Notes: generated from the sequence alone by a model not told the origin. A stretch of DNA of 26,061 nucleotides from Oscillospiraceae bacterium (GCA_003343845.1 QAKK01000005.1:1-26061); one strand, 5' to 3'. Numbered from the stretch's first letter, positions 1-7,559 are shown. Numbers and translations are program-made.

Positions 1-62
1 ATGCCCGCCTGCTTCGTCAGCCTCGTCCGGCACATTTTCCGCTCCCGAAAAACTCCCAAGGA

Positions 63-170
63 CTTTCCGGCGCATAAAAATTGGGGGTGGCGAGGAAGAG
101 GACGAGGGTGTGCCGACCGCCCACCGAGGACGATGACGATGTCCAGCGCCAACTTTTTACCGCCGGAAAG
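63..170 (-). other. Long imperfect inverted repeat, candidate structured RNA
   Basis: The arms at 63-84 and 149-170 pair over about 20 bp. The outer 10 bp are perfect (CTTTCCGGCG with CGCCGGAAAG). Inside them is an A/T block with one bulged base and then TTGG/CCAA. The roughly 64-base centre is rich in GA/TC tracts and could extend the rod (GGTG/CACC, GGAC/GTCC). A sigma-A-like promoter at 200-229 points leftward into it, so the start of transcription would fall near 193. I see no convincing reading frame on either strand and no match to 6S, SRP, tmRNA, RNase P or a riboswitch that I can recognise. A small hairpin transposon remnant is the alternative. Bases 1-62 show nothing further that I can support. 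Confidence 0.3.
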
Positions 171-199
171 CGTGTCTGCCCTTGTCAATCGAGGGTATC

Positions 200-229
200 A
201 TTATATCATAGAAATCTGTTGGCTTTCAA
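200..229 (-). promoter_or_regulatory. Sigma-A-type promoter facing left
   Basis: Reading leftward, TTGAAA (224-229), an 18-base spacer and a perfect TATAAT (200-205). It lies beyond the terminator of the ABC operon, so it belongs to whatever lies at 1-193, possibly a small RNA or the leader of a gene outside the window. Confidence 0.6.
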
Positions 230-277
230 GGCGAAAGGGCACAATATGACGGCTTGGTTTCCTGCCGGAAAGCATAG

Positions 278-311
278 AAAAAGAGATGAGCGACGGCTCA
301 TCTCTTTTTTT
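278..311 (-). terminator. Bidirectional terminator after the ABC operon
   Basis: The perfect stem AAAAAGAGATGAGC (278-291) with GCTCATCTCTTTTT closes a GACG loop. It has A runs on one side and T runs on the other, so it can terminate in both directions. It ends one base from the stop codon of the last ABC gene. Confidence 0.9.
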
Positions 312-2063
312 TCAGTCTGCAAGGCTCCAGCCCTCCGATTTCCGGCGGATGTCGATGAATTCCTTGTATTTGCCGGGGACGGCGGCAAGCGTCTCGTGCG
401 TGCCCTGCTGCACGACCTGCCCGTCGTCAATGACGAGAATCTGATCCGCCTGCTCGATCGTTGCCAGCCGGTGTGTGATGGTGATGACGGTTTTGCCGCG
501 CGTCAGCGCAGAGAGCGCCTGCTGGATCAGATGTTCGTTTTCGTGGTCGATGCTGGCGGTGGCTTCGTCCAGGATGATGATCGGCGCGTCCTTGAGGATG
601 GCACGGGTAATGGAGATGCGCTGCCGCTCACCGCCGGAGAGCGTGCCGCCGCCCTCGCCGACAACCGTGTCGTAGCCGTCCGGCAGCGCCATGATAAAGT
701 CATGGCAGCGGGCTTCCTTCGCCGCTGCGATCATCTCCGCCTCGGTGGCATCCGGTTTGCCGAACAGGATGTTTGCGCGAATGGTGTCGTGGAAGAGATA
801 TACGTTCTGAAACACCATGGAGATGTTTGCAAGCAGGCTGTCGCAGGTGAATTCACGCAGATTGTGCCCGCCGAGGGTGATGCTGCCGGACTGCGGATCA
901 TAGAATCGGGCAATCAGGCTGCAAACAGTGGTTTTGCCAGAGCCGGACGGTCCCACGATCGCGGTGGAGGTCTTCTCGGGGATGCGGAAGCTGACATGCT
1001 TGAGGACCGTCCGCGTATCGTAGCCGAAGCTGACGTCCTTGAATTCGATGTCGCAGCGGTCGGGCTGAATTGCTTTGCCGTCCGCATCGATGCAATGGTG
1101 CGCCCGCAGGGCATCCAGTTGATCCATGGCGTCGTCGATCACGCCGAGGGTGTGCGCGCTGTCGCTGATGGGCTCAAGGCTTGCAAAAATGCTGAACGAG
1201 AAGAACACGAACATCAGCATCACGGAGAAGTTCATGCTGCCGCGCAGGCATTGCAGCGCCGCCGCTGCGGCAAGCCCCACCGATCCGCATTTGAGGGCGA
1301 GCAGATGCCCGGCGTTGGCGGGCAGATACCCCCATTCGATCTTGAGATGGATACTCCTGCTGTCGCGGGCGGCTCTGGTGACCGATTCCATGGCTGCGCC
1401 CGCCTTGCCGAAGGATTTGACCACGGCAAGCCCGCGCGCATATTCCAAAACGGCGCCGGTCAGATCGCGGTTGGCTTGCGCCTCCGCGGCTGCATGGACG
1501 CGGCTGTAGTGCGAGATGATCAGCATGAAGCCGAAGGAGAGCAGCGCGGCTGCCAGTGCGATCAGCGCCGTGAGCGGGCTGCATACCGCGAGCCCGATGA
1601 AGATCACGAGAAAGTTCAGGTACCCGCCGACAAAGTTGTCGATCATGCGGATGCCCATGCCCTCCAGCGTGGAGAGCCCGGTGGTGATGGAGTTCAGAAT
1701 GCTGCCGGTGCTGATCTGCCCGAAATAGCCGAGCGAAACGCGCTTCAGGGCATCGCCGACCGCAAGACGGTCGCGCGCGGTGAGCTGATAGCCGACCGGC
1801 TCCTGCAGCCTTGCACGGAAATAGTCGAACAGAAAGCGGAAGAACACGAGCACAAGCTGGATCAGGACGGATCTTCCGATCCACGCAGTATCAAACGCCG
1901 TGTGGCTCCGCTGCGCCTCGATCAGTCTGCCGACGGTGTAGGCGGCAAGCCCCACGGGCAGCGCGGCAAAGATGTGCGAGAAGAAGGTCATGACAAAGCC
2001 GAGATACAGCTTCCCCTTGCATGCGCCGCACCAGTCAATGATGCGTTTTACGGTTCTGAACAT
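312..2063 (-). CDS. ABC transporter, fused permease/ATPase half-transporter (second subunit)
   Basis: This 583-aa exporter-fold half-transporter has a membrane domain over about residues 1-320 and a nucleotide-binding domain over about 338-575. The ATPase looks intact: Walker A GPSGSGKTT (371-379), Q-loop Q419, signature LSGGE (475-479), Walker B IIILDE (495-500) and switch His531. It starts three bases after the other ABC gene stops, so the two are co-transcribed and very likely form a heterodimer. The family includes drug and peptide exporters, but also the siderophore importers IrtAB and YbtPQ, which share this fold and are also encoded as adjacent pairs. The substrate cannot be read from the sequence. 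The iron-box-like operator upstream and the ZIP transporter in the divergent operon favour a metal- or metallophore-related role (inference). Confidence 0.93.
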   Translation of the reverse strand: MFRTVKRIIDWCGACKGKLYLGFVMTFFSHIFAALPVGLAAYTVGRLIEAQRSHTAFDTAWIGRSVLIQLVLVFFRFLFDYFRARLQEPVGYQLTARDRLAVGDALKRVSLGYFGQISTGSILNSITTGLSTLEGMGIRMIDNFVGGYLNFLVIFIGLAVCSPLTALIALAAALLSFGFMLIISHYSRVHAAAEAQANRDLTGAVLEYARGLAVVKSFGKAGAAMESVTRAARDSRSIHLKIEWGYLPANAGHLLALKCGSVGLAAAAALQCLRGSMNFSVMLMFVFFSFSIFASLEPISDSAHTLGVIDDAMDQLDALRAHHCIDADGKAIQPDRCDIEFKDVSFGYDTRTVLKHVSFRIPEKTSTAIVGPSGSGKTTVCSLIARFYDPQSGSITLGGHNLREFTCDSLLANISMVFQNVYLFHDTIRANILFGKPDATEAEMIAAAKEARCHDFIMALPDGYDTVVGEGGGTLSGGERQRISITRAILKDAPIIILDEATASIDHENEHLIQQALSALTRGKTVITITHRLATIEQADQILVIDDGQVVQQGTHETLAAVPGKYKEFIDIRRKSEGWSLAD

Positions 2064-2066
2064 CGC

Positions 2067-3845
2067 TTATCCCTCCTGCTTTGCGGCTGAAACCGCCCAG
2101 TTCTTTGCGCCGATGTGCGCCTGCCACATGTCGCGGTAGAGCGGGCAACCGGCAAGCAGCGCTTCCTGGCTGCCTTCGGCTTCGATCCTGCCGCCCTTCA
2201 ACACGACAATGTTGTCGGCATGCTGAATGGTGGACAGCCTGTGCGCGATGACAAGCAGCGTTTTGCCTCTGGTCAGCTCCGCAAGGCTCCGCTGAATCTT
2301 GTCCTCGTTTTCGGGGTCCGTAAAGGCGGTGGCTTCGTCGAGAATGACGATCGGCGTATCCTTCAGAATCATGCGGGCAATGGCGATGCGCTGCTTTTCA
2401 CCGCCCGAGAGGCGTTTGCCCGCCTCGCCTGCGGGCGTGTCGTAGCCCTGCGGCAGCTTTTCGATGAACGTCTCGCATTGCGCGGCACGCGCTGCCGCGC
2501 GCACCTCTTCATCGGTGGCATCCGGTTTGCCGAGGCGGATGTTTTCAAGCAGGGAGCAGCGGAACAGGAAGTTGTCCTGCGTGACAAAGCTGACCGTCTC
2601 GGACTGCTGCGCGAGCGGTATATCCTTGATGTTTACGCCGCCGATGGTGATTTCGCCTGCCGTCACGTCCCAGAACCTTGCGATCAGCTTGGCAACCGTT
2701 GATTTGCCGCCGCCGGACGGACCGACGAGCGCCGTAAAGCTGCCTGCGGGGAGCTTCAGATGGATGCCGTGCAGCACTTCGTCCTTTTCGTTCCCCGTGT
2801 AGGAAAAGTGCACGTTTTTCAGCTCCACATCGGTGTTTCCGATGTCGGCGCGCTTTGCCGCCTCGGGGAGTGCGGGCATTTCGAGAAATTCTTCAAGGTT
2901 CCCGACGGTGAACTGCACCTGCCGCATGTTTTCGGAGAAGACCTCGAGCTTTGCCAGCGAGCCGACCATGGACATCGAGAGCATCACGGCGAGCGCCGCC
3001 TGCGGCGCGGTAATGCTGCCGCCGTTTGCCAGCGCCAGCGCCGCCGGCAGCGTGCCGATCAGCGTGGACGGGAACAACGCAAAGCTGAGTTTCATGGTGG
3101 CAAAGGTAGAGGTCAGCCACTTGACCACAAAGGTGCGGAAGTCGGTGATGGCGCCCGCGTATTTTTCATAGGAAACGCCGGCTCTGCCAAACGCCTTAAT
3201 GACCTCGATGCCCTCGATGTATTCAACGATCGTGCTGTTCATGTAGTTTGCGGATTCGTCGTACTTTGCAAAGTTTTTGCCGCTGATCTTGAAGGTCAGA
3301 CCCATGCAGACGACCGACAGCGGCAGCGTCACAAGCGAGGCGAGCGCCAGACGCCAGTCAAGCGCCGCGAGGGCGATGATGCTGACGATCGGCAGGACGA
3401 TATGCCCCGCGCCCTCGGGGATCATGTGCGCCAGCGGCGGCTCCAGGTTTTCGATCTTGTCCACCATCATGCTCTTGATCTCGCCGATGGTGTGGCTTTC
3501 CACGTCGCCGAGCGGCGCATGCAGAAACCGGTCGGCAAGGCGCAGGCGCAGCCTCTCCAGAATGGTGTATGCCATGCTGTGCGATATGCCCGTGGAGAGG
3601 GTGAAGGTCAGAATTTTCGCCGCGTATGCCGCAAGCGCCGACAGACACCACAGGGTAATGCCGCCCGCCGTCACCGCGTCTGCCGTGAACAGGCAGATCA
3701 GCCGGTACATGCAGTAGAACGGCACAAGCCCGAGGGTGACCGACAGGACCGACAGGACGACCGACAAAAGCAGCTTTTTCTTCTCACCCGCCGCATAGGC
3801 AAAGAGCGCGTGCAGAAAGCTCTTCTTTTCCGTTTTTGGTTTCAT
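2067..3845 (-). CDS. ABC transporter, fused permease/ATPase half-transporter (first subunit)
   Basis: This 592-aa protein has a membrane domain over about residues 20-325 and an ATPase domain over about 338-575. Visible motifs are Walker A GPSGGGKST (375-383), Q423 in the Q-loop, LSGGE (479-483), Walker B IVILDE (499-504) and switch His535. Both ATP sites of the predicted heterodimer therefore keep their catalytic glutamate, unlike many heterodimeric exporters with one degenerate site. The ATG at 3845 is preceded by AAAGAGGA at suitable spacing. Its promoter (3895-3923) is followed directly by a dyad operator, so repression is likely to act at transcription start. The pair resembles IrtAB/YbtPQ-type transporters in architecture; direction of transport is not settled by sequence. 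Confidence 0.93.
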   Translation of the reverse strand: MKPKTEKKSFLHALFAYAAGEKKKLLLSVVLSVLSVTLGLVPFYCMYRLICLFTADAVTAGGITLWCLSALAAYAAKILTFTLSTGISHSMAYTILERLRLRLADRFLHAPLGDVESHTIGEIKSMMVDKIENLEPPLAHMIPEGAGHIVLPIVSIIALAALDWRLALASLVTLPLSVVCMGLTFKISGKNFAKYDESANYMNSTIVEYIEGIEVIKAFGRAGVSYEKYAGAITDFRTFVVKWLTSTFATMKLSFALFPSTLIGTLPAALALANGGSITAPQAALAVMLSMSMVGSLAKLEVFSENMRQVQFTVGNLEEFLEMPALPEAAKRADIGNTDVELKNVHFSYTGNEKDEVLHGIHLKLPAGSFTALVGPSGGGKSTVAKLIARFWDVTAGEITIGGVNIKDIPLAQQSETVSFVTQDNFLFRCSLLENIRLGKPDATDEEVRAAARAAQCETFIEKLPQGYDTPAGEAGKRLSGGEKQRIAIARMILKDTPIVILDEATAFTDPENEDKIQRSLAELTRGKTLLVIAHRLSTIQHADNIVVLKGGRIEAEGSQEALLAGCPLYRDMWQAHIGAKNWAVSAAKQEG

Positions 3846-3869
3846 ATCCGATTCCTCTTTCGCTTTTCG

Positions 3870-3887
3870 AGTTAGGTACTGCTAACC
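3870..3887. promoter_or_regulatory. Dyad operator 1, DtxR/IdeR iron-box-like
   Basis: Read leftward the site is GGTTAGCAGTACCTAACT, a GTTAG-N6-CTAAC dyad. Its twin is at 4099-4116. Aligned over 3872-3890 to the published DtxR/IdeR consensus (TTAGGTTAGGCTAACCTAA), 14 of 19 positions match. It begins at the predicted transcription start of the ABC operon, a classic repressor position. The regulator is inferred; no regulator gene lies in the window. Confidence 0.6.
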
Positions 3888-3894
3888 GATCAAC

Positions 3895-3923
3895 AGTATA
3901 GCACCGCAAAACGCCTGTGTCTA
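3895..3923 (-). promoter_or_regulatory. Promoter of the ABC transporter pair
   Basis: Leftward TAGACA (3918-3923), a 17-base spacer and TATACT (3895-3900). The expected start, near 3888, abuts operator 1. Confidence 0.75.
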
Positions 3924-4003
3924 CGCCGAACGGACACAATTTTACGGTTTGACCGTCATTTTTACATTTTTTCTCCGTTTTTCCGTAAAATCCGAATTTC
4001 CTC

Positions 4004-4032
4004 TTGCGAAGTGCTGCACTGCGTGCTATGAT
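4004..4032 (+). promoter_or_regulatory. Promoter of the methyltransferase/ZIP operon
   Basis: TTGCGA (4004-4009), a 17-base spacer and TATGAT (4027-4032). Transcription would start near 4039, giving a leader of about 248 bases that contains a hairpin (4065-4088) and operator 2. The gene-free stretch 3846-4286 is therefore a divergent control region. Confidence 0.6.
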
Positions 4033-4064
4033 AAAACCAACGGGTTGCCTGCAGAATAAAGCGG

Positions 4065-4088
4065 AAGCTGCCGCACGGCAGCTTTTCA
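4065..4088 (+). terminator. Leader hairpin with short T run, possible attenuator
   Basis: The perfect 8-bp stem AAGCTGCC/GGCAGCTT with loop GCAC is followed by TTC, giving TTTTC in total. It lies about 26 bases after the predicted start and before operator 2. It is a weak terminator or attenuator candidate; the T run is short. Confidence 0.4.
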
Positions 4089-4098
4089 AATGCCTATT

Positions 4099-4116
4099 GG
4101 TTAGCAATGACTAACT
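4099..4116. promoter_or_regulatory. Dyad operator 2, twin of operator 1
   Basis: GGTTAGCAATGACTAACT has the same GTTAG-N6-CTAAC arrangement as the site at 3870-3887 in the opposite orientation, with 15 of 18 bases identical. It lies about 60 bases downstream of the predicted start of the rightward operon, so it may act as a roadblock, or a second promoter that I did not recognise overlaps it. Confidence 0.6.
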
Positions 4117-4286
4117 TGCAAAAACGGAGATATCCGGCAGGCATGCGGCGCGGAGATCTTCGGATGGGACTTTGTCTTGAGTCAGGGCTCGGGCAATGCG
4201 GCGCTGTGCATCCGGATGACGGAAAACACCGTCTGGGCTGCCCGGCAAACCGAAACGGAAAAGAAAAGGGAAGGAATACGAGAAAT

Positions 4287-5078
4287 ATGCCTGAAAAAAT
4301 CAGACTTTCCGGTGTGCCGGAAACCATGCTGCAGACCGTATATGCACGTGCAAGGGAAAGCGCCGCGCGCGGCGCAATCCGGGACGAAAAGGCGGAGGAG
4401 ATCATTCGCCGTCTGGACTATGATTTTTCTCTTGCGGAGCGGGATACCGCCATGCGCAGCGGTGTCATTGCCCGCACGATCGTGCTGGACCGGCTGACGG
4501 CGGCATGGCTTGGCGGGCACCCCGGCGCGGTTGTTGTCAACATTGCCTGCGGACTGGATACGCGGTGCTATCGGATGCACGGCTATGCGCACTGGTACAA
4601 TCTTGATCTGCCCGAGACGATCGCCGTGCGGGAAAAGCTGTTGCCGGAGAGCGGCAGCGTCTCGCAGATCGCCATGTCCGCCATGGCGGATTTCGGCGGG
4701 GAGATCGCAGAGCGGGATGTCCCCGCGCTGATCATCATCGAGGGACTCACCATGTACCTGTCCGAGGCGGATGTCCGGCGGATCTTTGCGGTGATTGACA
4801 AGCGGTTTGAAACGGCAACCGTGCTGGCCGAGATCATGAATCCGACCGTCGTCAAGCATTTTAAGGAAAAATCCATCGAGGGCAGCCGCGCGAAGTTCAC
4901 ATGGGGCATCCGGGACGGCAAGGCGCTCGCTTCGCTTCTGCCGGATTTCCGGTTTGCGGAGGAGCATGCGCTGACAGAGGGCATGGCGGAGTTTGTGCCT
5001 GTCTATAAGCTGCTCGGAAAAATTCCGGTTGTGCGGAACATATCCAACAAGATCGTTGTGCTTGAAAAGGGGCTTTGA
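4287..5078 (+). CDS. Class I SAM-dependent methyltransferase, LCMT/Ppm2-like
   Basis: This protein of 263 aa resembles the leucine carboxyl methyltransferase-like family (PF04072). The SAM-binding loop is at VVNIACGLDTRCYR, followed by a YNLDLPE stretch in which the acid should hold the SAM ribose, and an LIIIEGLTMYL segment typical of the family. I chose the ATG at 4287 because it follows AAGGGAAGGA at good spacing and gives the usual family length. The longer in-frame ATG at 4107 lies inside operator 2 and would add an unnatural N-terminus. The substrate is unknown; relatives methylate carboxylates or small metabolites. It is first in an operon with a small ORF, ZIP transporter, GNAT and hydrolase. 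Modification of a small molecule handled by the divergent ABC pair is possible (inference). Confidence 0.85.
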   Translation: MPEKIRLSGVPETMLQTVYARARESAARGAIRDEKAEEIIRRLDYDFSLAERDTAMRSGVIARTIVLDRLTAAWLGGHPGAVVVNIACGLDTRCYRMHGYAHWYNLDLPETIAVREKLLPESGSVSQIAMSAMADFGGEIAERDVPALIIIEGLTMYLSEADVRRIFAVIDKRFETATVLAEIMNPTVVKHFKEKSIEGSRAKFTWGIRDGKALASLLPDFRFAEEHALTEGMAEFVPVYKLLGKIPVVRNISNKIVVLEKGL

Positions 5079-5080
5079 AC

Positions 5081-5215
5081 ATGAGCATTTTTGCGGCATT
5101 GCTGCGCGGTGTGTATCGGCTTCCCGGCGCGTCGGCGCGCGGCAATGCCGCGCACAACAATGCGCAGGCGGAACCGCTTACACAGCCGAGGCGCATTGTT
5201 GCTCTGAAACCGTGA
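5081..5215 (+). CDS. Small 44-aa protein of unknown function
   Basis: An ATG-to-TGA frame begins two bases after the methyltransferase stop and ends 15 bases before the ZIP start, filling the gap almost exactly. AAAAGGGG (5065-5072) inside the end of the methyltransferase gene is at a suitable distance to serve as ribosome binding site, so translation may be coupled. The product starts MSIFAALLRGVYRLPG, with a short hydrophobic N-terminus, and ends in a basic RRIVALKP tail. I recognise no family. A chance frame is the alternative; a GC-rich inverted repeat within it could instead be an RNA structure. Confidence 0.4.
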   Translation: MSIFAALLRGVYRLPGASARGNAAHNNAQAEPLTQPRRIVALKP

Positions 5216-5230
5216 AGGGAGGATTCTGCA

Positions 5231-6007
5231 ATGCAAACTTTTCTCGGCGTCCTGATTCCTTTTCTCGGCACAGCCGCGGGCGCGGCTTGCGTATTCTTCA
5301 TGAAAAAGTCATTGGGCGATTCGGTCCAGCGTTCCCTTGCCGGATTTGCCGCGGGGGTGATGACGGCTGCTTCGGTCTGGAGCCTGCTGATCCCTGCCAT
5401 TGAGCAGTCGGAACACCTTGGGCGCTTCGCTTTCTTCCCGGCGTTTGCGGGATTCTGGCTTGGCGTGCTGTTTCTGCTCACGCTTGACCATCTGATTCCG
5501 CATCTTCATGTGGGGAGCGAGCAGACGGAAGGTCCGCGCAGCAACCTGAGCCGCACGGCAATGATGGTTCTGGCGGTTACACTGCATAATATTCCGGAGG
5601 GCATGGCGGTCGGCGTGATGTACGCCGGATTCCTTTCCGGAAGTTCCCGGATCACGGCGGCGAGCGCGCTCACCCTGTCGCTCGGCATTGCAATTCAGAA
5701 TTTCCCCGAAGGGGCAATTATCTCAATGCCGCTCCGTGCGGAAGGCGAAAGCAAGAAAAAAGCGTTTCTCGGCGGCGTACTTTCCGGGATTGTGGAGCCG
5801 ATCGGCGCGATCCTGACGATTCTTGCCGCACAGCTTATCATACCGGCGCTGCCGTATCTGTTGAGCTTTGCCGCCGGGGCTATGCTCTATGTGGTCGTCG
5901 AGGAGTTGATTCCGGAAATGTCCCGGGAACCACACTCCAACATCGGGACGGTTTTCTTTGCTGTGGGGTTCAGCGTTATGATGGTTTTGGATGTGGCGCT
6001 GGGGTAA
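5231..6007 (+). CDS. ZIP family divalent metal transporter
   Basis: This 258-aa polytopic membrane protein has the two ZIP signature helices HNIPEG (119-124) and QNFPEG (156-161), whose His, Asn, Glu and Gln side chains line the metal path. A further acidic EELIPE motif sits at 224-229. The loop near residues 86-94 carries DHLIPHLH, a His-rich metal-facing segment. The length is normal for bacterial ZIP proteins (ZupT/GufA type), which take up zinc, iron or manganese. The ATG follows GAAGGGAGGA. Its place in an operon with an iron-box-like operator points to metal homeostasis; which metal is not visible. Confidence 0.93.
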   Translation: MQTFLGVLIPFLGTAAGAACVFFMKKSLGDSVQRSLAGFAAGVMTAASVWSLLIPAIEQSEHLGRFAFFPAFAGFWLGVLFLLTLDHLIPHLHVGSEQTEGPRSNLSRTAMMVLAVTLHNIPEGMAVGVMYAGFLSGSSRITAASALTLSLGIAIQNFPEGAIISMPLRAEGESKKKAFLGGVLSGIVEPIGAILTILAAQLIIPALPYLLSFAAGAMLYVVVEELIPEMSREPHSNIGTVFFAVGFSVMMVLDVALG

Positions 6008-6045
6008 AGCCGAGAAAACAGGCAGAGGAAAGGATTGCAATCGCA

Positions 6046-6669
6046 ATGAAGGTCACAGCATTGGACGAAACGGTCATCCGGGATATCGGACACGCCTTTG
6101 GTTATTATGATTACAGTACGGAGCACGGGCTGATCGACGCATTTCCGAGCCGGGACGCCGCGGCGGCGTTTATCTGTGGCTATGTCCGCATGGCATTGCA
6201 AAGCGGGATGCTGTATGCCACCGGGGAGAGGGGCGAGGGCTATATTGCCTATAAGCTCCCCGGGCAGAAAGTCAGCATAAAGGACGAAATTCCGCTGGCA
6301 AGGGCACTGCTCGGCTCCATGCGCATCGGCGATCTGATCCGCTTTATGCGGATCATGGCAAAGGGCGGCTCGGGGCTCGGCAAACAGCTTGACAAGGCAA
6401 AGAAACCATACATCTATGTCGGTATGGTTTGTGTCAGAGAACCGTATCAGGGACAGGGCTATATGCGGAAGGTGATGGAGATGGCATTCGCTGAGGGCAA
6501 TCGGCTCGGCGTGCCGGTAATCCTTGATACCGACGCAAAATCCAAATGCGATAAATACATACACCTCGGCATGGAGCTTGCAGGCACGCGCCGTTTCGGC
6601 GCATGCGGCGTGCTGTACGATCTGATCCGCTGCCCGGATTCCGAAAACCGTGAGAATAAAGGAGAATGA
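6046..6669 (+). CDS. GNAT family N-acetyltransferase
   Basis: This 207-aa protein has its acetyl-CoA binding motif at VREPYQGQGYMRKVM (130-144), matching the Q/R-x-x-G-x-G/A pyrophosphate loop of GNAT enzymes, followed by the usual helix and strand (VPVILDTDA). The N-terminal 110 residues are less typical. AGAGGAAAGGA precedes the ATG. It lies 38 bases after the ZIP gene in the same direction. GNATs of this size acetylate small molecules, aminoglycosides or peptides; the substrate is unknown. Confidence 0.85.
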   Translation: MKVTALDETVIRDIGHAFGYYDYSTEHGLIDAFPSRDAAAAFICGYVRMALQSGMLYATGERGEGYIAYKLPGQKVSIKDEIPLARALLGSMRIGDLIRFMRIMAKGGSGLGKQLDKAKKPYIYVGMVCVREPYQGQGYMRKVMEMAFAEGNRLGVPVILDTDAKSKCDKYIHLGMELAGTRRFGACGVLYDLIRCPDSENRENKGE

Positions 6670-6676
6670 AAACAAG

Positions 6677-7522
6677 GTGTTATATTCGGAAAAACTGAAA
6701 ACTTTTTCGGCGGCACATCCGTGTGAGGAGGTCACCGTCGACGGCGCACGATTCCGCTATATCCTGTGCGGCAGTGCAGGCGGCAAAACACTTGTCTTCC
6801 TGAACGGCGGGATGAACACGCTGGAAATGTGGATGGACTATGCGGGCGCGCTCTCGGGCGACTGCCGCGTCCTTCTGTTTGATTATCCGCGAGAGCTGCG
6901 TACCAATCAGGCGCTTGTGACGGGAATGCATGCATTTTTTCGGAAGCTCGGTATCGAAGCGCCAATTCTGATCGGCGCGAGCGACGGCGGCATGGTCGCG
7001 CAGATCTATGTGCAGAAGTACCCGGGTGAGGTCGGCGGACTGATCCTCATTTCGACCGGCGGCATGGATGCGAAAACGCTGAAAAGCCTGAAAAGGAAAT
7101 ACTTCCTTGCTCCGCTGATGCTGTGGTATATGAAGCACTGCAACTATGAAAAACTGAAGCCGACGCTCATAAAGGCGGGGATGCGCCATGTCCGGGACGA
7201 GAGTGCCGATGAGGTCGCATACGCGCAGGATATGTTCGAGACGATCTTTAAGGATTACGAGCAGGAAAAGGATGTGCATATCTCGGGTCTGCTCGCCGAT
7301 CTTATGAATCAGAAGCCCGTGACCGAGGCGGATTTTGCGTCGCTTGCGGGAAAAATCCTGCTTATCCTGCCGGACAAGGACTTTTTCTCGGGCGAAATGC
7401 AGGCGGATCTCATCAGACTGATGCATGACCCGCAGATTTCCTATGTTTCGGGCGGGCATTTGTCCACGGTGCTCAAGGCGGGGGACTACGTTCGGACCAT
7501 CCGCGCGTTCCTGCACGGATAA
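6677..7522 (+). CDS. Alpha/beta hydrolase
   Basis: This 281-aa alpha/beta hydrolase shows the nucleophile elbow GASDGG (Ser102), an oxyanion-side NGGMNT segment (43-48), a likely acid in LPDKDFF (Asp233 or Asp235) and the catalytic His261 in SGGHLSTV. The substrate is not predictable; esterase, lipase-like or peptidase activity is possible. I chose the GTG at 6677 because AAAGGAG lies at 6658-6664. An in-frame GTG at 6650 would overlap the GNAT gene by 20 bases but lacks a ribosome binding site. It is the last gene of the operon, followed by strong terminators. Confidence 0.85.
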   Translation: MLYSEKLKTFSAAHPCEEVTVDGARFRYILCGSAGGKTLVFLNGGMNTLEMWMDYAGALSGDCRVLLFDYPRELRTNQALVTGMHAFFRKLGIEAPILIGASDGGMVAQIYVQKYPGEVGGLILISTGGMDAKTLKSLKRKYFLAPLMLWYMKHCNYEKLKPTLIKAGMRHVRDESADEVAYAQDMFETIFKDYEQEKDVHISGLLADLMNQKPVTEADFASLAGKILLILPDKDFFSGEMQADLIRLMHDPQISYVSGGHLSTVLKAGDYVRTIRAFLHG

Positions 7523-7524
7523 AC

Positions 7525-7549
7525 AGAAAAAACGCGCCTTGCGGCGCGT
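7525..7549 (-). terminator. Terminator for the SDR/deformylase transcript
   Basis: The stem ACGCGCC/GGCGCGT (7532-7549, loop TTGC) is followed on the leftward strand by a run of six T. It therefore stops leftward transcription from the deformylase gene. Confidence 0.75.
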
Positions 7550-7559
7550 CCGGCAATGT

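Noticed and set aside
1..249. Open frame at the left edge, rightward
   Set aside because: No ribosome binding site, Arg-rich low-complexity product, and it overlaps the inverted repeat and leftward promoter.
81..2090. Long rightward open frame of 669 codons across the ABC gene
   Set aside because: It is antisense to a clear ABC transporter with all ATPase motifs. The product is low-complexity, rich in Arg, Gly, Asp and His, typical of a shadow frame in GC-rich DNA.
2760..3875. Rightward open frame of 371 codons antisense to the first ABC subunit
   Set aside because: Shadow of the ABC gene; composition is dominated by Arg, Gln, Asp and His and it runs through the ABC start codon and operator 1.
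4117..4286. Protein-like stretch (EIFGWDFVLSQGSGN...) in another frame of the methyltransferase leader
   Set aside because: It follows directly after an in-frame stop with no start or ribosome binding site and runs on into the methyltransferase gene out of frame. A gene remnant is possible but unsupported.
6650..6676. Upstream GTG start for the alpha/beta hydrolase
   Set aside because: It overlaps the GNAT gene and has no ribosome binding site, whereas GTG 6677 has AAAGGAG upstream.
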